Shown here: positions 47,778 through 58,353 of the stretch, one piece after another
How positions within the stretch are numbered: position 1 is the first letter of the stretch
How the letters are laid out: each line of letters opens with the position of its first letter
Source of the DNA: Crotalaria pallida
Taxonomy: Eukaryota > Streptophyta > Magnoliopsida > Fabales > Fabaceae
NCBI GenBank assembly: GCA_037953625.1
Contig: CM075652.1
Span: forward strand, 16,202,501-16,266,500
Length of the DNA stretch: 64,000 nt
Direction: 5' to 3'
Program-made: the position numbers and the translations under genes
Notes under the pieces: generated by a model
Databases searched by the model: none
Seen by the model: the letters and a program-made list of their open reading frames with translations, nothing else
What the model was told of the DNA's origin: nothing

Positions 47778-50700
47778 CTAACTGTAATATATCTTAAGTT
47801 TCGCGACGTTCCACGAGTTCTTAAGTTCGGAGCCTTCAAGAGTTTCTAGTCGGTACGCCCCAGAGTTTGTTTTTGAGATTACTCTGTAGGGGCCCTCCCA
47901 GTTTTGGGCGAACTTCCCGTCTCTTCGGTTCTTGAGGCCAATATCGGCCCTTCGGAGTACCAGATCTCCTACCTCGAACGACCTGGGCCGAACTTCTTTG
48001 TTGTGTTGCCTGGCTTGCCTTTCTTTTGCTTTCTTTTCTCGAACCGATGCCGCTTCTCGGACTTCTTCGGCCAGGATTAGATTTTCTTTGATCAAATTTT
48101 CGTTTTGCCCTGTGGGTCTCTCCCTCATCCTGAAGGTATGGATTCTTCGTTCAATGGGGATGATCGCGTCACAGCCATAGGTTAATCTGAACGGGGTTTC
48201 GCCTGTAGAGGTCTGGACCGTGGTTCTGATTGACCAAAGGACCTCCGGTAAAAGCTCGGTCCATAATCCCTTAGCTTCCAAAATCCTCCTTTTTAGTCCG
48301 TCCACGATAACTCTGTTGGCGGCTTCAGCTTGTCCGTTGGTTTGGGGATGTTCAACTGAGGAAAAATGGTGGGAAATACCGAGGTTTTCTGCCAATATCT
48401 GGAAATTGTTGGCTGCAAACTGACTGCCATTATCGGTGATTAATGTTAGCGGGATCCCAAAGCGAGAAACGACTTGCTTCATGAAGAATTTTTGGATTCT
48501 TGCCGATGTGATGGTGGCTAGTGGCTCAGCCTCGATCCACTTGGTAAAGTAGTCCACGGCTACCACTATGAACTTTAGCTGACCTGGTGCTGTTGGGAAT
48601 GGTCCCACGATATCCATTCCCCACATGCTGAAGGGCCAAGGTGATGCCAGGGAATGCAGCTCCTCAGACGGTTTCTGATGAATGTCACTGAAGAATTGGC
48701 ATTTGGGACATCGGCGAACGTGGTCAATAGAATCCGCCACTAAGGTCGGCCAAAAATATCCAGCCCTTAGTATTTTTCGTGCCAAGGATTTGCCTCCGAC
48801 GTGGTGGCTCCCAAACCCCCCGTGAACTTCGTCCAATGCCTCCTGGGCTTCGTCAAGAGTGAGACACCGTAGAAGAGGAGATGACATTCCTCTTCTGTAG
48901 AGGATCCCATCTATAACGACATACTCAGCCGCCTTTCGTCTTAAGGCTCTTGCTTCTTTCTGATCAGCCGGGACGATATTGTGTTCCAAAAACGACCTTA
49001 TTGGGTCCATCCAGGTTGCTGAGATCGAGATGGTCATCACCACGCTCGGGTTTGAAATTTGCTCCTGAATTAGGCTTTTGTTGTTCCCTCCGCCCTTGGT
49101 GCTTGCCAACTTGGAAAGAACGTCGGCACGGGAATTGGAGCTTCGGGGGATATGGTTAATGGAGAATTTTTCAAACTCTAGAACCAGAGTTTTGACTTTA
49201 TCTAAGTACTTTTGCAGAATAGGTTCTTTTGCCTGGTAGTCTCCGGTGATCTGGGACACCACCAACTGGGAATCGCTCAAAATTTGGACTTCAGATGCGC
49301 CGAGCTCCTTGGCCATGCGGAGACCAGCGAGGACGGCTTCGTACTCTGCTTGGTTATTCGAGGCGAGGAACTTGAATTTTAGAGAATATTCAATGCTGAT
49401 TCCCTCTGCATTTTCCAGGATTACTCCTGCGCTCGCTCCTTTCTGGTTGCTTGATCCGTCGACGTATATAACCCAAGTATCCGAGTTAGGGCTTGGATGG
49501 GGCTCTGTGAACTCGGACACAAAGTCTGCGAGCACTTGAGACTTAACCGCCTTTCTTGGTTCATAGGAAATATCAAACTCGGACAATTCTATCGCCCAAG
49601 CCATCATTCTCCCTGCGAGGTCCGGCTTCTGAAGGACTTGTTTTATAGGTTGGGCCGTTCTTATGACAATAGGATGGCTTTGAAAGTATTGCCGAAGACG
49701 CCGTGCAGCCAGGATAAGGCAAAACGCGAATTTTTCCACTTTAGTATAGCGGAGCTCGGGTCCTTGCAAAGCTCGGCTTATAAAGTAGATCGGCAACTCA
49801 TTTTTACCCTCTTCTCGGATCAGCACCGAGCTAAGTGCCGAACTTCCTGCTGACAGGTAAATGAAGAGGGTTTCTCCTTGGGCAGGACTGGAGAGGATTG
49901 GGGGGGATGAAATATACTCTTTAAGTGCCAAGAAGGAGGCTTCGCACTCCTGGTCCCAATTAAAAGCCGCTCCTTTCTTTAGTAGCTGGTACCAAGGTAA
50001 GGCCTTTTTGGCAGCTTGGGGGAGGAATCTTGAAAGCGCGGCCATCCTTCCTGCTAGTTGTTGCACTCCTCTGAGGTCGGTGGGGCTTTTCATTTCCAAG
50101 ATAGCTCGGCATTTATCGGGGTTGGCCTCAATCCCCCTTTCTGATAACATAAAGCCGAGGAAGGCGCCTGCTGGAACGCCAAAAGTGCACTTTTCTGGGT
50201 TCAATCTCATATTGTGTGCTCTAACACGCTCTAGTACAGCAGCCAAGTCTTTGACATGGTCTTCTTTTTTTCTGCTCTTGGTAATCATATCGTCAATATA
50301 CACCTCCATAATATTACCTTCGATGCCGTTGAAGACTTTATTCATCATCCTTTGGTAGGTTGCTCCAGCATTCTTCAATCCAAAGGGCATGACAGTGTAG
50401 CAGTAGGTCGCCTTTCCGGTTGTAAAAGTAGTTTTGTCCTGGTCTGAGGGGTACATGGGGATTTGGTTGTAACCTGAGTAAGCGTCCATGAAAGATAACA
50501 GTTGGTAGCCCGCCGAGTTGTCGACGAGCTGATCGATGATCGGCAGTGGGTATTGGTCTTTCGGGCATGCCTTGTTGAGGTCGGTATAATCTACGCACAT
50601 TCTCCAGCTGCCGTTTGCTTTCTTCACCAGGACGGTGTTTGCTACCCACTCAGCGTATGGGACTTCTTTGATGAACCCTGCCTGCAATAGGTCGGAAACT

Positions 50701-51830
50701 TTCTCCTGGATGACTTTCGCCTTCTCCGTCCTTACTCGCCTCATTTTCTGAGCTACTGGTTTGGCTTTCGGGTCTACACTCAGCTTGTGGCAGATGAAAT
50801 TCGGGTCAATTCCTGGCATGTCAACTGAGGTCCAAGCAAATAAGTCCGAGTTGGTTCGCAGTAGGTCTATTATTGCTTCTCGGATTTCTGGGGAGAGGTC
50901 GGATCCCACCTTGAGGGTTTTACTAGGATCGGAAGGGTTGATCTGGATAGCCGACCAATTTCCTTGTGGGGATGGTCTCAAGTCGTCCTGCTCTGCCCGG
51001 ACGTCCAGGTCGGCTAACAAGATTCTTCCTTTAGCCAACATCGGTCCGACGAGCTCCTCATTCTCTTTCTCCTTTACTTTTCCCCGTAGACTTGCATTGT
51101 AACAAAGTCGGGCTCTTACCTGATCTGCTCTGATCGTGACGAGCGCGTCGTCTAAGCCGATGAATTTTAACGCTAGATGAACTGTTGAAACTACTGCTCC
51201 GAAGGCCTGCAAACAAGTTCTTCCCAAGATAGCGTTGTAGGGGGAATCACAATTGACTACCAGGAATCTGACAATCTCCGTTCGGGCCGAAGGTTGTTCG
51301 CCTAAGGTTACCGGGAGGTGGATTGCTCCTACAGGACGGATCGCCTCGTTCGCGAATCCAAACAGTTTTCCTTCGAAGCTTTGGAGATCAGATGTTTTTA
51401 ATTTTAGCGCCTGGAAGGTCTGCATAAAGAGGATATCAGCTGAGCTGCCCTGGTCTACCAGGACCCGGGCGACCTTAAAGTTGGCGATCATGGCCGCAAC
51501 CACCATTGGATCGTTATGGTTAGGGATTATGCCTTCCAGGTCGTGATTAGAGAAACTAATGGGTACCCTTTGAGGTGGTCTCTTGTAGATCTGCTTGTGG
51601 CGAACAGCCAGGATTTGGTTGATGTACTTTTTCCTTTCCGCCTTGGTCTCACCACCACCGGCGAAACCTCCCGAGATATTACAAACTGGGAAGCTTGCGG
51701 TTGAATTAGGTGGAGGAGGCAAGGAGGGGGAATCTGGTGTCCTGTTGTCAGCAAACTGTAGAGGCTGAACGGGGCTACGTTCCTCGCGGAACTCTTTCTT
51801 CTTTTTCTGGGTTGAGGGGTGTTTAGTCAT
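47778..51830 (-). CDS. Element B polyprotein: protease-RT-RNase H-integrase
   Basis: An uninterrupted frame of 1,350 codons from the ATG at 51830, the first downstream of the PBS; the open frame extends upstream through PBS and LTR without an ATG. No gag domain is present: after about 50 residues it enters the linker that in element A follows gag. Protease: DQGSSADIL (Asp near 126). RT: FMDAYSGYNQI and YIDDM near 450-515. Two RNase H domains: one after RT, then an archaeal-like one (VIYVDGSSNQKG, NNQAEYEA, LSDSQLVV, NSRADVLS; D-E-D-D present), a Tat-lineage hallmark. Integrase: His/Cys finger (HGG...CPKCQ near 1003-1044), then DDE in MDIVGPFP, ITDNGSQF and NGQAEAANR. All catalytic residues I checked are present. 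Confidence 0.93.
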   Translation of the reverse strand: MTKHPSTQKKKKEFREERSPVQPLQFADNRTPDSPSLPPPPNSTASFPVCNISGGFAGGGETKAERKKYINQILAVRHKQIYKRPPQRVPISFSNHDLEGIIPNHNDPMVVAAMIANFKVARVLVDQGSSADILFMQTFQALKLKTSDLQSFEGKLFGFANEAIRPVGAIHLPVTLGEQPSARTEIVRFLVVNCDSPYNAILGRTCLQAFGAVVSTVHLALKFIGLDDALVTIRADQVRARLCYNASLRGKVKEKENEELVGPMLAKGRILLADLDVRAEQDDLRPSPQGNWSAIQINPSDPSKTLKVGSDLSPEIREAIIDLLRTNSDLFAWTSVDMPGIDPNFICHKLSVDPKAKPVAQKMRRVRTEKAKVIQEKVSDLLQAGFIKEVPYAEWVANTVLVKKANGSWRMCVDYTDLNKACPKDQYPLPIIDQLVDNSAGYQLLSFMDAYSGYNQIPMYPSDQDKTTFTTGKATYCYTVMPFGLKNAGATYQRMMNKVFNGIEGNIMEVYIDDMITKSRKKEDHVKDLAAVLERVRAHNMRLNPEKCTFGVPAGAFLGFMLSERGIEANPDKCRAILEMKSPTDLRGVQQLAGRMAALSRFLPQAAKKALPWYQLLKKGAAFNWDQECEASFLALKEYISSPPILSSPAQGETLFIYLSAGSSALSSVLIREEGKNELPIYFISRALQGPELRYTKVEKFAFCLILAARRLRQYFQSHPIVIRTAQPIKQVLQKPDLAGRMMAWAIELSEFDISYEPRKAVKSQVLADFVSEFTEPHPSPNSDTWVIYVDGSSNQKGASAGVILENAEGISIEYSLKFKFLASNNQAEYEAVLAGLRMAKELGASEVQILSDSQLVVSQITGDYQAKEPILQKYLDKVKTLVLEFEKFSINHIPRSSNSRADVLSKLASTKGGGNNKSLIQEQISNPSVVMTISISATWMDPIRSFLEHNIVPADQKEARALRRKAAEYVVIDGILYRRGMSSPLLRCLTLDEAQEALDEVHGGFGSHHVGGKSLARKILRAGYFWPTLVADSIDHVRRCPKCQFFSDIHQKPSEELHSLASPWPFSMWGMDIVGPFPTAPGQLKFIVVAVDYFTKWIEAEPLATITSARIQKFFMKQVVSRFGIPLTLITDNGSQFAANNFQILAENLGISHHFSSVEHPQTNGQAEAANRVIVDGLKRRILEAKGLWTELLPEVLWSIRTTVQTSTGETPFRLTYGCDAIIPIERRIHTFRMRERPTGQNENLIKENLILAEEVREAASVREKKAKERQARQHNKEVRPRSFEVGDLVLRRADIGLKNRRDGKFAQNWEGPYRVISKTNSGAYRLETLEGSELKNSWNVAKLKIYYS

Positions 51831-51861
51831 GGTAGGTACTGGTGGGAGTGATTTTATCTGG

Positions 51862-51880
51862 TCCCCACAGACGGCGCCAA
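51862..51880 (-). other. Primer binding site of element B
   Basis: TTGGCGCCGTCTGTGGGGA on the minus strand, immediately after the LTR end ...ATCACA. Element A has the same site at 53148-53167. A TGGCGCC start is common in this lineage; I cannot assign the exact tRNA. Confidence 0.8.
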
Positions 51881-52462
51881 TGTGATGTCCTAGGGCGAGA
51901 AGAGCCTCTAAGGAAGGGGAATCCACCCTAGAGGAGACTCTGCCTAGGGTTTATGTGTGATGTTTGCTGGGAGTCCTCTAGTGGCCAAAAGGGGAAGCCA
52001 AAGAGATACCCTAATCACTGGTGTGTGAGGGTGGCGATTAGGGTAAGAGGACATACCTTTGCCCCATGTAGTACTGAGCTACTTATAGGGGGGAGATGGT
52101 TGCCCTAATGGGCCAACTTGGGGCCCAAGTAGAGCCAGCCTGTAATGAGCTAGGAGTGGTGCGCTGTCCTTGCGGATAAGGCTGGGGTGAGCTGTCCTTG
52201 CGGATAAGGCTGGGGTGAGCTGTCCTTGCGGATAAGGCTGGGGGACGTCATCATGTCCTTGATGTCGGAATCTTTGGGGTGATGTCGGACCTGGGAAGAC
52301 GTACGGAGATCGGACCTGAGCAGAGGCATGAGGTCAGCCTGTATCTGGCGCTTGTTCGGCCGTTGAGCCCTGAGCTCGGCCAAGCGTTCAGTGGGTCCCT
52401 TGTTAGGTCCTTGAGCTTTTAGCGGGGTTTATGGGGAGTTCGGCCTAGCCAGGTCCACCACA
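51881..52462 (-). mobile_element. Element B 5' LTR
   Basis: 582 bp, nearly identical to the 3' LTR apart from one fewer 28-bp unit (three units at about 52157-52241) and a few substitutions, so the insertion is recent. Confidence 0.92.
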
Positions 52463-53113
52463 GGAATCATCCGGATCAGGTTGTTGCTGGTCAGGGGGTG
52501 GTGTTTGTGTAAGTTGTGTGACGACAGTATGCGGTGTTGTAAAGGTTTGCGGTGTCAATGGAGGTTGTGTTGGTGGAGGAGGTGGGGGAGGAGGAAGTTC
52601 GTTTTGGGCTGGATCTTGAACAACGGCTCGTTCAACCAAACGTTCCATAGTAACTTGCTGAAGATCCGCGATGGCTTTACCTTGCTGTTCTACGATCCTC
52701 ATCTGTTGTCTCATCAAGGACAAGAGCTCTGCATCTCGAGAGAGTGAAGATTGACGAGAGTGAGAGCGATGTGTAGTGCTGACAGAGTGGGCACGTTCGC
52801 CACGGTGGCGGTGCTGCTCCGTGTTGGTCTCTCCGAGCTCGGAGCGTAGCTGCACGCGCCGACCTCCTCCCTGGTGCTGAGTTGGATTTGCAGTGTCTCC
52901 GGTGTGGATGGTGTAAGGTCCACTGTGGGTGTGCGTGAACTCTGGCGGTGAAGGTGGCGGTGGAGGCGGGGGAGGAGGTGGAGGTGGTGGAGGGGGTGAC
53001 TGTGGGGACCTTGCTGCTCTGTTTGCCTCCAGGTGCAAGCGCAAGTCCTCAGTCGACGGCACCCTCCTTGGGCGCCCCCTCCTCCTCCTCTGAACTGGTT
53101 GTGTCTCAGACAT
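52463..53113 (-). pseudogene. Element A gag, N-terminal part (cut by element B)
   Basis: It starts at the ATG at 53113 (MSETQPVQ); codons upstream run through the PBS and are not coding. The protein has a basic RRRRGRPRR stretch, two proline runs and a short helical segment (LMRQQMRIVEQQGKAIADLQ). At 52463 it is interrupted by element B. The five-base duplication keeps frame, so the pre-insertion gag continued directly into the frame at 43610. Confidence 0.8.
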
Positions 53114-53147
53114 AGTAGAATCTTTTGGGTGGGGATGAAGTTTCTCT

Positions 53148-53167
53148 TTTCCCACAGACGGCGCCAA
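53148..53167 (-). other. Primer binding site of element A
   Basis: On the minus strand, TTGGCGCCGTCTGTGGGAAA follows the 5' LTR end. It is homologous to the site in element B. Confidence 0.8.
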
Positions 53168-53696
53168 TATGATGTCCTAGACGGTGAGGTCCTCTAAGGG
53201 TTAGGGAAGAAGACCTTCAAAGGAGCCTCTGTCTAGGGTTTCTGTGTGATGTTTGGTGGGAGTCCTCAAGTGGCTAAAGAGAGAGCCAAGAAGTAACCCT
53301 AATCATTGGTGTGTGAGGGTGATAATTAGGGTTAGAGGACGTACCTGAGCCCCATGTAGTACGGAGCTACTTATAGGGGGGAGCTGGTTGCCCTAATGGG
53401 CTTGCTTTAGGCCCAAGTAGGGCCAGCCTGTACTGAGCTATGAGTGGATGAGCTGTCCTTGTGGATAAGGTGAGACATGTCATCCTGTCCTTGATGTCGG
53501 ACTCTGGGAGGTGTCAGACTCTGGGAGGTGTCGGATAGGGAAGTCGGGCCTGGGTAGGAGTATGAGGTCGGCCCGTATCTGGTATTTGTTCGGCCGTTGA
53601 GCCTTGAGCTCGGCCCAGCACACGGAGGGCTTCTTATAGGGCCGTGAGGCCTTAAGCGAGGGTTCTGAGGGCATCGGCTAGGCCGAGTCCACCACA
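53168..53696 (-). mobile_element. Element A 5' LTR
   Basis: 529 bp, matching the copy at 36490-37001 except for a short internal duplication (GACTCTGGGAGGTGTC twice, about 53500-53532) and point changes. Its terminal dinucleotide has decayed (TA for TG at 53168 on the plus strand). Confidence 0.9.
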
Positions 53697-55454
53697 ATCA
53701 TCAAGTTTTAAAACATAATGGATTTCTTATTTTTAAGTCAAGATCTAAAAAATCAAGTTTAGAAATCAATAGGTTTGTTCATTAAACACATATAGATCAT
53801 GGTTTCAAGCAAGAAAATTAAACATGCAAGACTAGAGCTTGAACTTTTTCACAAAACAAATTTATATCATAAATTTATTCAACAATCATTACATAAACAT
53901 ACATAATCCACGGTTTAAGAAAAGAAAAATAGACATGCAAGGAAGTTAATTTTAGATTTTCACAAAATCTTTAATTTTCTTTAGATCTCTAAGATTTTAG
54001 TTAGAAAAACATTAGATCCATCAAATAAAATCCTCAACGGAAACATCAAGCATAAGTTTAACATATTACAAATTAATCTTAAGTCCATAAAGTCCAAGAT
54101 CAAAGAATAACAACTCACAAACTCAACTTTCAAGCCATAAAACAAACACGCAAGAAGAAGGAGTATAGATCTACAAAATCAAAAGAAAAATCTAGACTAT
54201 TACAAGTCTTCTTTCGGATCTTCAAGTCGTACCATGAAAAGGGGTTGGTCTTCTAGTCTCCTAACACTTAGGTCTCCAAAGAACTTTCCTTGGTTTGGCT
54301 TAGATCTCCTTCCTCCTTCTCCTTCAACCTCACGGCCATACTCTCTTTCTTTCTCTCTATTTCTTTTCTCTTTTTCTTTCTAAGAGTTTAATGGACTCTT
54401 AGGAGTTGTGTTTGTGTTGGTGGAAGAAGGAATGAAATGAAAGAATGGAATGGAAGAATGAAGGAACGAAGGGAAGAAAGAATGAATGGAAGAATGAAAG
54501 GAAATGAAGATGTGAATGGAACTAATAGGAAATGTACTAAGGGTGCAACACAATTTCCCTTCCTTGGCTCTCAACTAGTTCGACCAAGCAAGCACTAAGG
54601 GAGGGTAAATTTGGCATTCTAAGACTTCTATTTGGTCCCCAAGCTTTTGGTTTTCTTTTATTTTTATTTTATTTTCCCTTTCTACTTAGTCATCAAGCAA
54701 GTGCTTCACACACACACACATACACACCATGCATACAAGTGTCACCCACACACATATCACACATACACTCTTCATGCACACACCAACCAAGCCGTGGCAC
54801 TCATGCACACACACACTTGTCCTACATTTTTTTTTAATTACATTATAATTATTAATTCATAGGATAATGTAAACATTACTTAAGAAATCATACATATTAA
54901 CAATTAAACACATAATAAACTGTACTTATTGGTTGCACTTATAGCCCTTATTTCTTTTTCTAAAATCATACTTTAATATATTGAAGATAATCCCAAAAGG
55001 AAAAATTCATTAAAAATCAAAAACTATTTTTCATGATTAAAACCTTTAAAATTCGTCCTTTACAGTACTAGAAAATAATTTTCGCAAACCAATCCAGAAA
55101 ATTATTAAAAGATACATTTTTGAAATCTTCGTTTCGATACGATCGTTTTCGTATAAAGATCATAAAAATCGGAGTTACGGTTAAAAAGTTATGGATTTTC
55201 GAAGTTGATACATCTAAGAAAATCCATAATGAAATTCATTTTCACAATAAATCACCAAAAATAAAATCATTTCTCACAAAAAATCATTTTTACTAACTCC
55301 ATAAAAATATTTGTTTACCAAAACTCCGTAGAATCAATATTTTAATTCGTAATTAATTAAAACACTTATTGAAAACCTTTTGTAAAACAATATCTTAAAA
55401 TTTTTCTTTAATCAAATTTTATTTATCCTAGTCGGAAAAACGCGGGATGTTACA

Positions 55455-55511
55455 TTCTCCCCAACTTGCAGATTTCTCGTCCTCGAGAAATGTTACACAG
55501 AATTCCGCGAT
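55455..55511 (-). mobile_element. Fragment of a second element W interior
   Basis: 57 bp almost identical to 31301-31357, the interior beside the purine tract. It lies on the outer side of the W 5' LTR, where unrelated host DNA would be expected, and ends abruptly at transposase coding sequence. This implies that another W interior once continued to the right. Confidence 0.75.
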
Positions 55512-57132
55512 ACATGATGATGTCAATGTTAATTTCTGGGCCTAGGCAACCAGGAAACGATATTGACGTATACCTCGCTCCACTAATTGAAGATTTGAAG
55601 CTAATGTGGGACACAGGTGTAGAGGTGTATGATGGTTTAAGGGAAGAAATTTTTGTTTGAGGGCCATGCTATTTGGAACCATTAATGATTTTCCGGCATA
55701 TGGTAATATGTCAGGACACAGTGTCAAAGGACGGTATGCATGCCCTATATGCGGAGAAGATACAGATAGTATATGGTTAGAGCATTTTAGAAAGCATGCC
55801 TACCTTGGCCATCGGAGATTTTTGCCTAAAAAACATCGTTACCGAGGGTGGAGAAAAGCATTTAATGGCAACACAGAAGAACGTGGTGCTCCTCCATTGT
55901 TGAGTGGAAAGGAGGTGTTTAAACAACTAAATGACCTGATTTTCGAGAAAGATTCTGTTGGTGAAGTTAACACAAAAGGATGGAAAAAGATTTCAATTAT
56001 GTGGAAATTATTGCCATATTGGGAGTCCTTGCTTGTGAGGAATTTTCTGGATATGATGCATATTCAAAAAAATGTTTTTGATAGTCTACATGGTACATTA
56101 GCCAATGTGGCAGGAAAAACAAAGGATAACCTCAATGCGCGTAAGGACATGGTTAGTATGGGAATAAGAAAAGAATTGGCATCGATCATGAAGGGAAAAC
56201 ATACGTATTTACCTCCAGCGTCTTTTACTCTGTCAAGGAAAAAGAAAAAAGTTTATTTTAAGTCTCTTGGTGGGGTTAAGGTTCCATCGCGGTACTCTTC
56301 AAACATCCAAAACCTTGTATCAATGAAGGACCTAAAGTTAAAGGGTATGAAGACTCATGATTGTCATGTCCTAATGGGGCATATGCTATCAATAGCTATA
56401 CGCTCTATTTTACCCAAAAAGGTTCGGATGACCATTACTAAATTGTGCTTTTTCTTCAAGGCTCTTTGTAGCAAGGTGATAGACCCCGCAAAGTTGCCAG
56501 CGTTACAAAACCAAATTGTTATCATTTTGTGTGAACTTGAGATGTATTTCCCTCCATCCTTTTTTGATATAATGATTCATCTAACTGTTCACTTGGTTAG
56601 AGAGACCAAGTTGTGTGGGCCAGCTTACATGCGATGGATGTATCCGGTTGAACGCTTTATGAAGATATTAAAGGGGTATGTGAAAAACAGAAGTCGACCC
56701 GAGGGTTGCATGGTTGAAAGGTACATAGATGAAGAAGCTATTGAGTTCTGCTCTGAGTTCGTAAGCAATGCTAATTTCATAGGGCTTCCAAAGTCTCGCC
56801 ATAGGGGAAGAGAAGAATGGAAAGGGACTAGTGGAAAGAAAGTAGTGAGCATGACATTATCAGAGAAGGAGCAAGCACACTTGTATGTTCTACACAACAC
56901 TGACGAGTTTGATCCATATGTTGAAAGACACAAGAACATGTTGCATGGCCTTTACCCAAATAAGAGTGAAAAATGGATACAAGAGGAGCATAATCGGACT
57001 TTTACAAACTGGATAAGAGGCGCAGTTATAAAAGACTTATCCGAAGATCCAAGTTCAGTTTCAGATAGAGTGAATTGGTTGTCATATCTTATCGTGGAAC
57101 CAATGGGGACACCTACGCAAAAAAAGAGTTAA
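55512..57132 (+). pseudogene. CACTA transposase (TNP2) fragment
   Basis: It starts mid-domain (MMSMLISGPRQPGNDIDVYL), shifts frame by one base at about 55655 (LREEIF / LRAMLFGTINDFPAYGN) and then stays open to 57132. The first 170 residues after the shift are Transposase_21-like: GRYACPICGEDTDSIWLEH and LDMMHIQKNVFDSLHGTL. A DUF4218-type region follows (THDCHVLMGHMLSIAIRSIL, PVERFMKILKGYVKNRSRPE, SVSERY-like end). The N-terminal part and any DUF4216 C-terminus are missing. In the intact family this protein cuts and joins transposon ends. Confidence 0.9.
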
Positions 57133-58032
57133 ATGCACCCTTCAAATGGATCAACATTAAGGTATATACAAAAGAACTTGAGTTTTGCTCTTTTTTCAAT
57201 TTGATCTGTGCTTTATTTGTAGTAGTGATAGTAGGTCCCTTTAAAGTTAACAATCATGTTTGGATTATGTGAAATTGTTACAACGGATAAAAAAATTTCA
57301 TATTTCATTTTGTTTGGGAGAGAATGCCCTTGCTGAGAATGTGATCATTGAACCTTACACCTTTTACTTGGATTGGGAGAGAATGCCCTTGCTGAGAATG
57401 TGATGTTGAGTATTCAGATTCTTTTGATTGGGCTGTAGCTGGAGACATATTACATCTTTGCATACTAGGAGTTGAACAATCTGAGTTTTCCGCCAGTGGC
57501 GATATGGGGGATACTTTTCTCACAATTTGTTCTTTGTTCTTTTTGTTGATCAGAGAAGTTAACCAACACTCCAGGCGCGGTCTGCATTTGCCTGTTAGTA
57601 TACCTGCATGAAACATTGGAAGTTCATTTCAATGATAGCGATATAGAATTTCTACAGGACACTCTACTTCTTGATTTAGATTAGAGACTTGCTTGATATT
57701 TCCACCACCTGTCACATTGTCACATCATATAACTTTGGACTTACAAAATTTTTATGTGTATGCACTTATAGTAGTAGTATAAAAATACATACCTTATCTT
57801 ACATCTAAATACTTTTTACCAAATGATTATATTTAATCTGCCATGTTGGTTTCTCTTGTAATAGTCAGTGTTCAAATTTTGGCCAAGTTAGATCCTTTTG
57901 TTTTTCATTGTTTTTTTCTTTTCAAGATTGCTGATGAAACTTGATTGTTACTTTTCCTAAATGGTTTGTTGCTTGGTTTTATTGGTATTCACCTCATCTC
58001 ATTGGTTTGTTTCCTATATTTGTGTTTTACAG
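57133..58032 (+). other. Intergenic/intronic part of the CACTA element
   Basis: AT-rich DNA between the transposase fragment and the peptidase fragment. A 29-bp segment beginning GGGAGAGAATGCCCTTGCTG is duplicated at 57314 and 57375. No coding exon of the peptidase's His/Asp region was found. Confidence 0.6.
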
Positions 58033-58353
58033 GTTCCCAGGCAAACAAATGGTATTGACTGCGGCTATTTTGTGATGAAATTTATGAAGGACATTGTGTT
58101 GCATCACGAGGATAATAAGATTCCTCAAATGGTTTGTAATTCAATTGGTTATATTATTGCTTTGGTTATATTATTATTATTCAACTACATTGTTTATATT
58201 AACATTGAAATTGGTCATATTATTACTTGGTTGCAGTATTATGATCATGGTGGCTGCAACTCTAGCAATGATTCTTTTAGCCTCAAAGAACTAAATGATT
58301 TCAAAGAAGAATTTGCTTCGTATTTCTTAGGATTATTTTCTATCTTATCCTAG
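58033..58353 (+). pseudogene. C-terminal remnant of a Ulp1-type (C48) peptidase gene
   Basis: Two exons, 58033-58131 and 58237-58353, separated by a GT-AG intron (58132-58236); a TTTTACAG acceptor precedes the first. VPRQTNGIDCGYFVMKFMKD is the catalytic Gln/Cys region of SUMO-protease-like C48 peptidases; the His-Asp half is not present. Ulp1-like domains are known passengers of plant CACTA and Mutator-like elements. It is a broken passenger gene and probably inert. Confidence 0.8.

Larger units (their letters stand above)
43616..52462 (-). mobile_element. Element B: Tat-lineage Ty3/gypsy element nested in A, gag-deleted
   Basis: 8,847 bp, flanked by GGAAT (43611-43615 and 52463-52467), inserted in the gag of element A in the same orientation. 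LTRs at 43616-44225 and 51881-52462; PBS 51862-51880 (TTGGCGCCGTCTGTGGGGA on the minus strand); purine tract 44226-44238. It encodes an intact protease-RT-RNase H-integrase frame and an intact antisense gene, but the gag domain is missing. LTR starts and ends, PBS, antisense gene and pol are all homologous to element A, so one family member jumped into another. Confidence 0.92.
36490..53696 (-). mobile_element. Element A: Tat-lineage Ty3/gypsy element, pol-deleted
   Basis: A minus-strand element of 8,355 bp without the nested element B, flanked by ATCAT (36485-36489 and 53697-53701). LTRs are at 36490-37001 and 53168-53696, the PBS at 53148-53167 and the purine tract at 37002-37014. In minus order it carries gag, protease, short RNase H and integrase scraps, a conserved non-coding block and an opposite-strand gene. 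RT is gone, so it could move only with help. Extra antisense ORFs near the 3' LTR are documented for the Tat lineage. Confidence 0.9.
20371..55454 (-). mobile_element. Element W: very long-LTR non-autonomous Ty3/gypsy element
   Basis: A minus-strand element with LTRs at 20371-31300 (3') and 32852-55454 (5') around a 1,551-bp interior. Subtracting nested insertions gives LTRs of 5,987 and 5,391 bp; the shorter one carries a 592-bp deletion. The LTRs read TGTAACATCCCGCG...GGCG/GTGTTACA. The PBS matches initiator tRNA-Met and the purine tract is GTTGGGGAGAA. The tract and the GAGGACGAGAA stretch before it resemble Del/Tekay chromovirus ends, but no gag or pol is present. The two LTRs are nearly identical outside the insertions. 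Confidence 0.85.
32852..55454 (-). mobile_element. Element W 5' LTR, interrupted by element A
   Basis: It matches the 3' LTR over its full length except for element A (36490-53696) and a 592-bp deletion at about 35470. The pieces are 32852-36489 and 53697-55454, joining at an ATCAT target duplication. The sequence resumes after element A exactly as in the 3' LTR (position about 29545). Confidence 0.88.

Noticed and set aside
53114..53167. Upstream extension of the element A gag
   Set aside because: It runs through the primer binding site from a TTG; the ATG at 53113 is the credible start.
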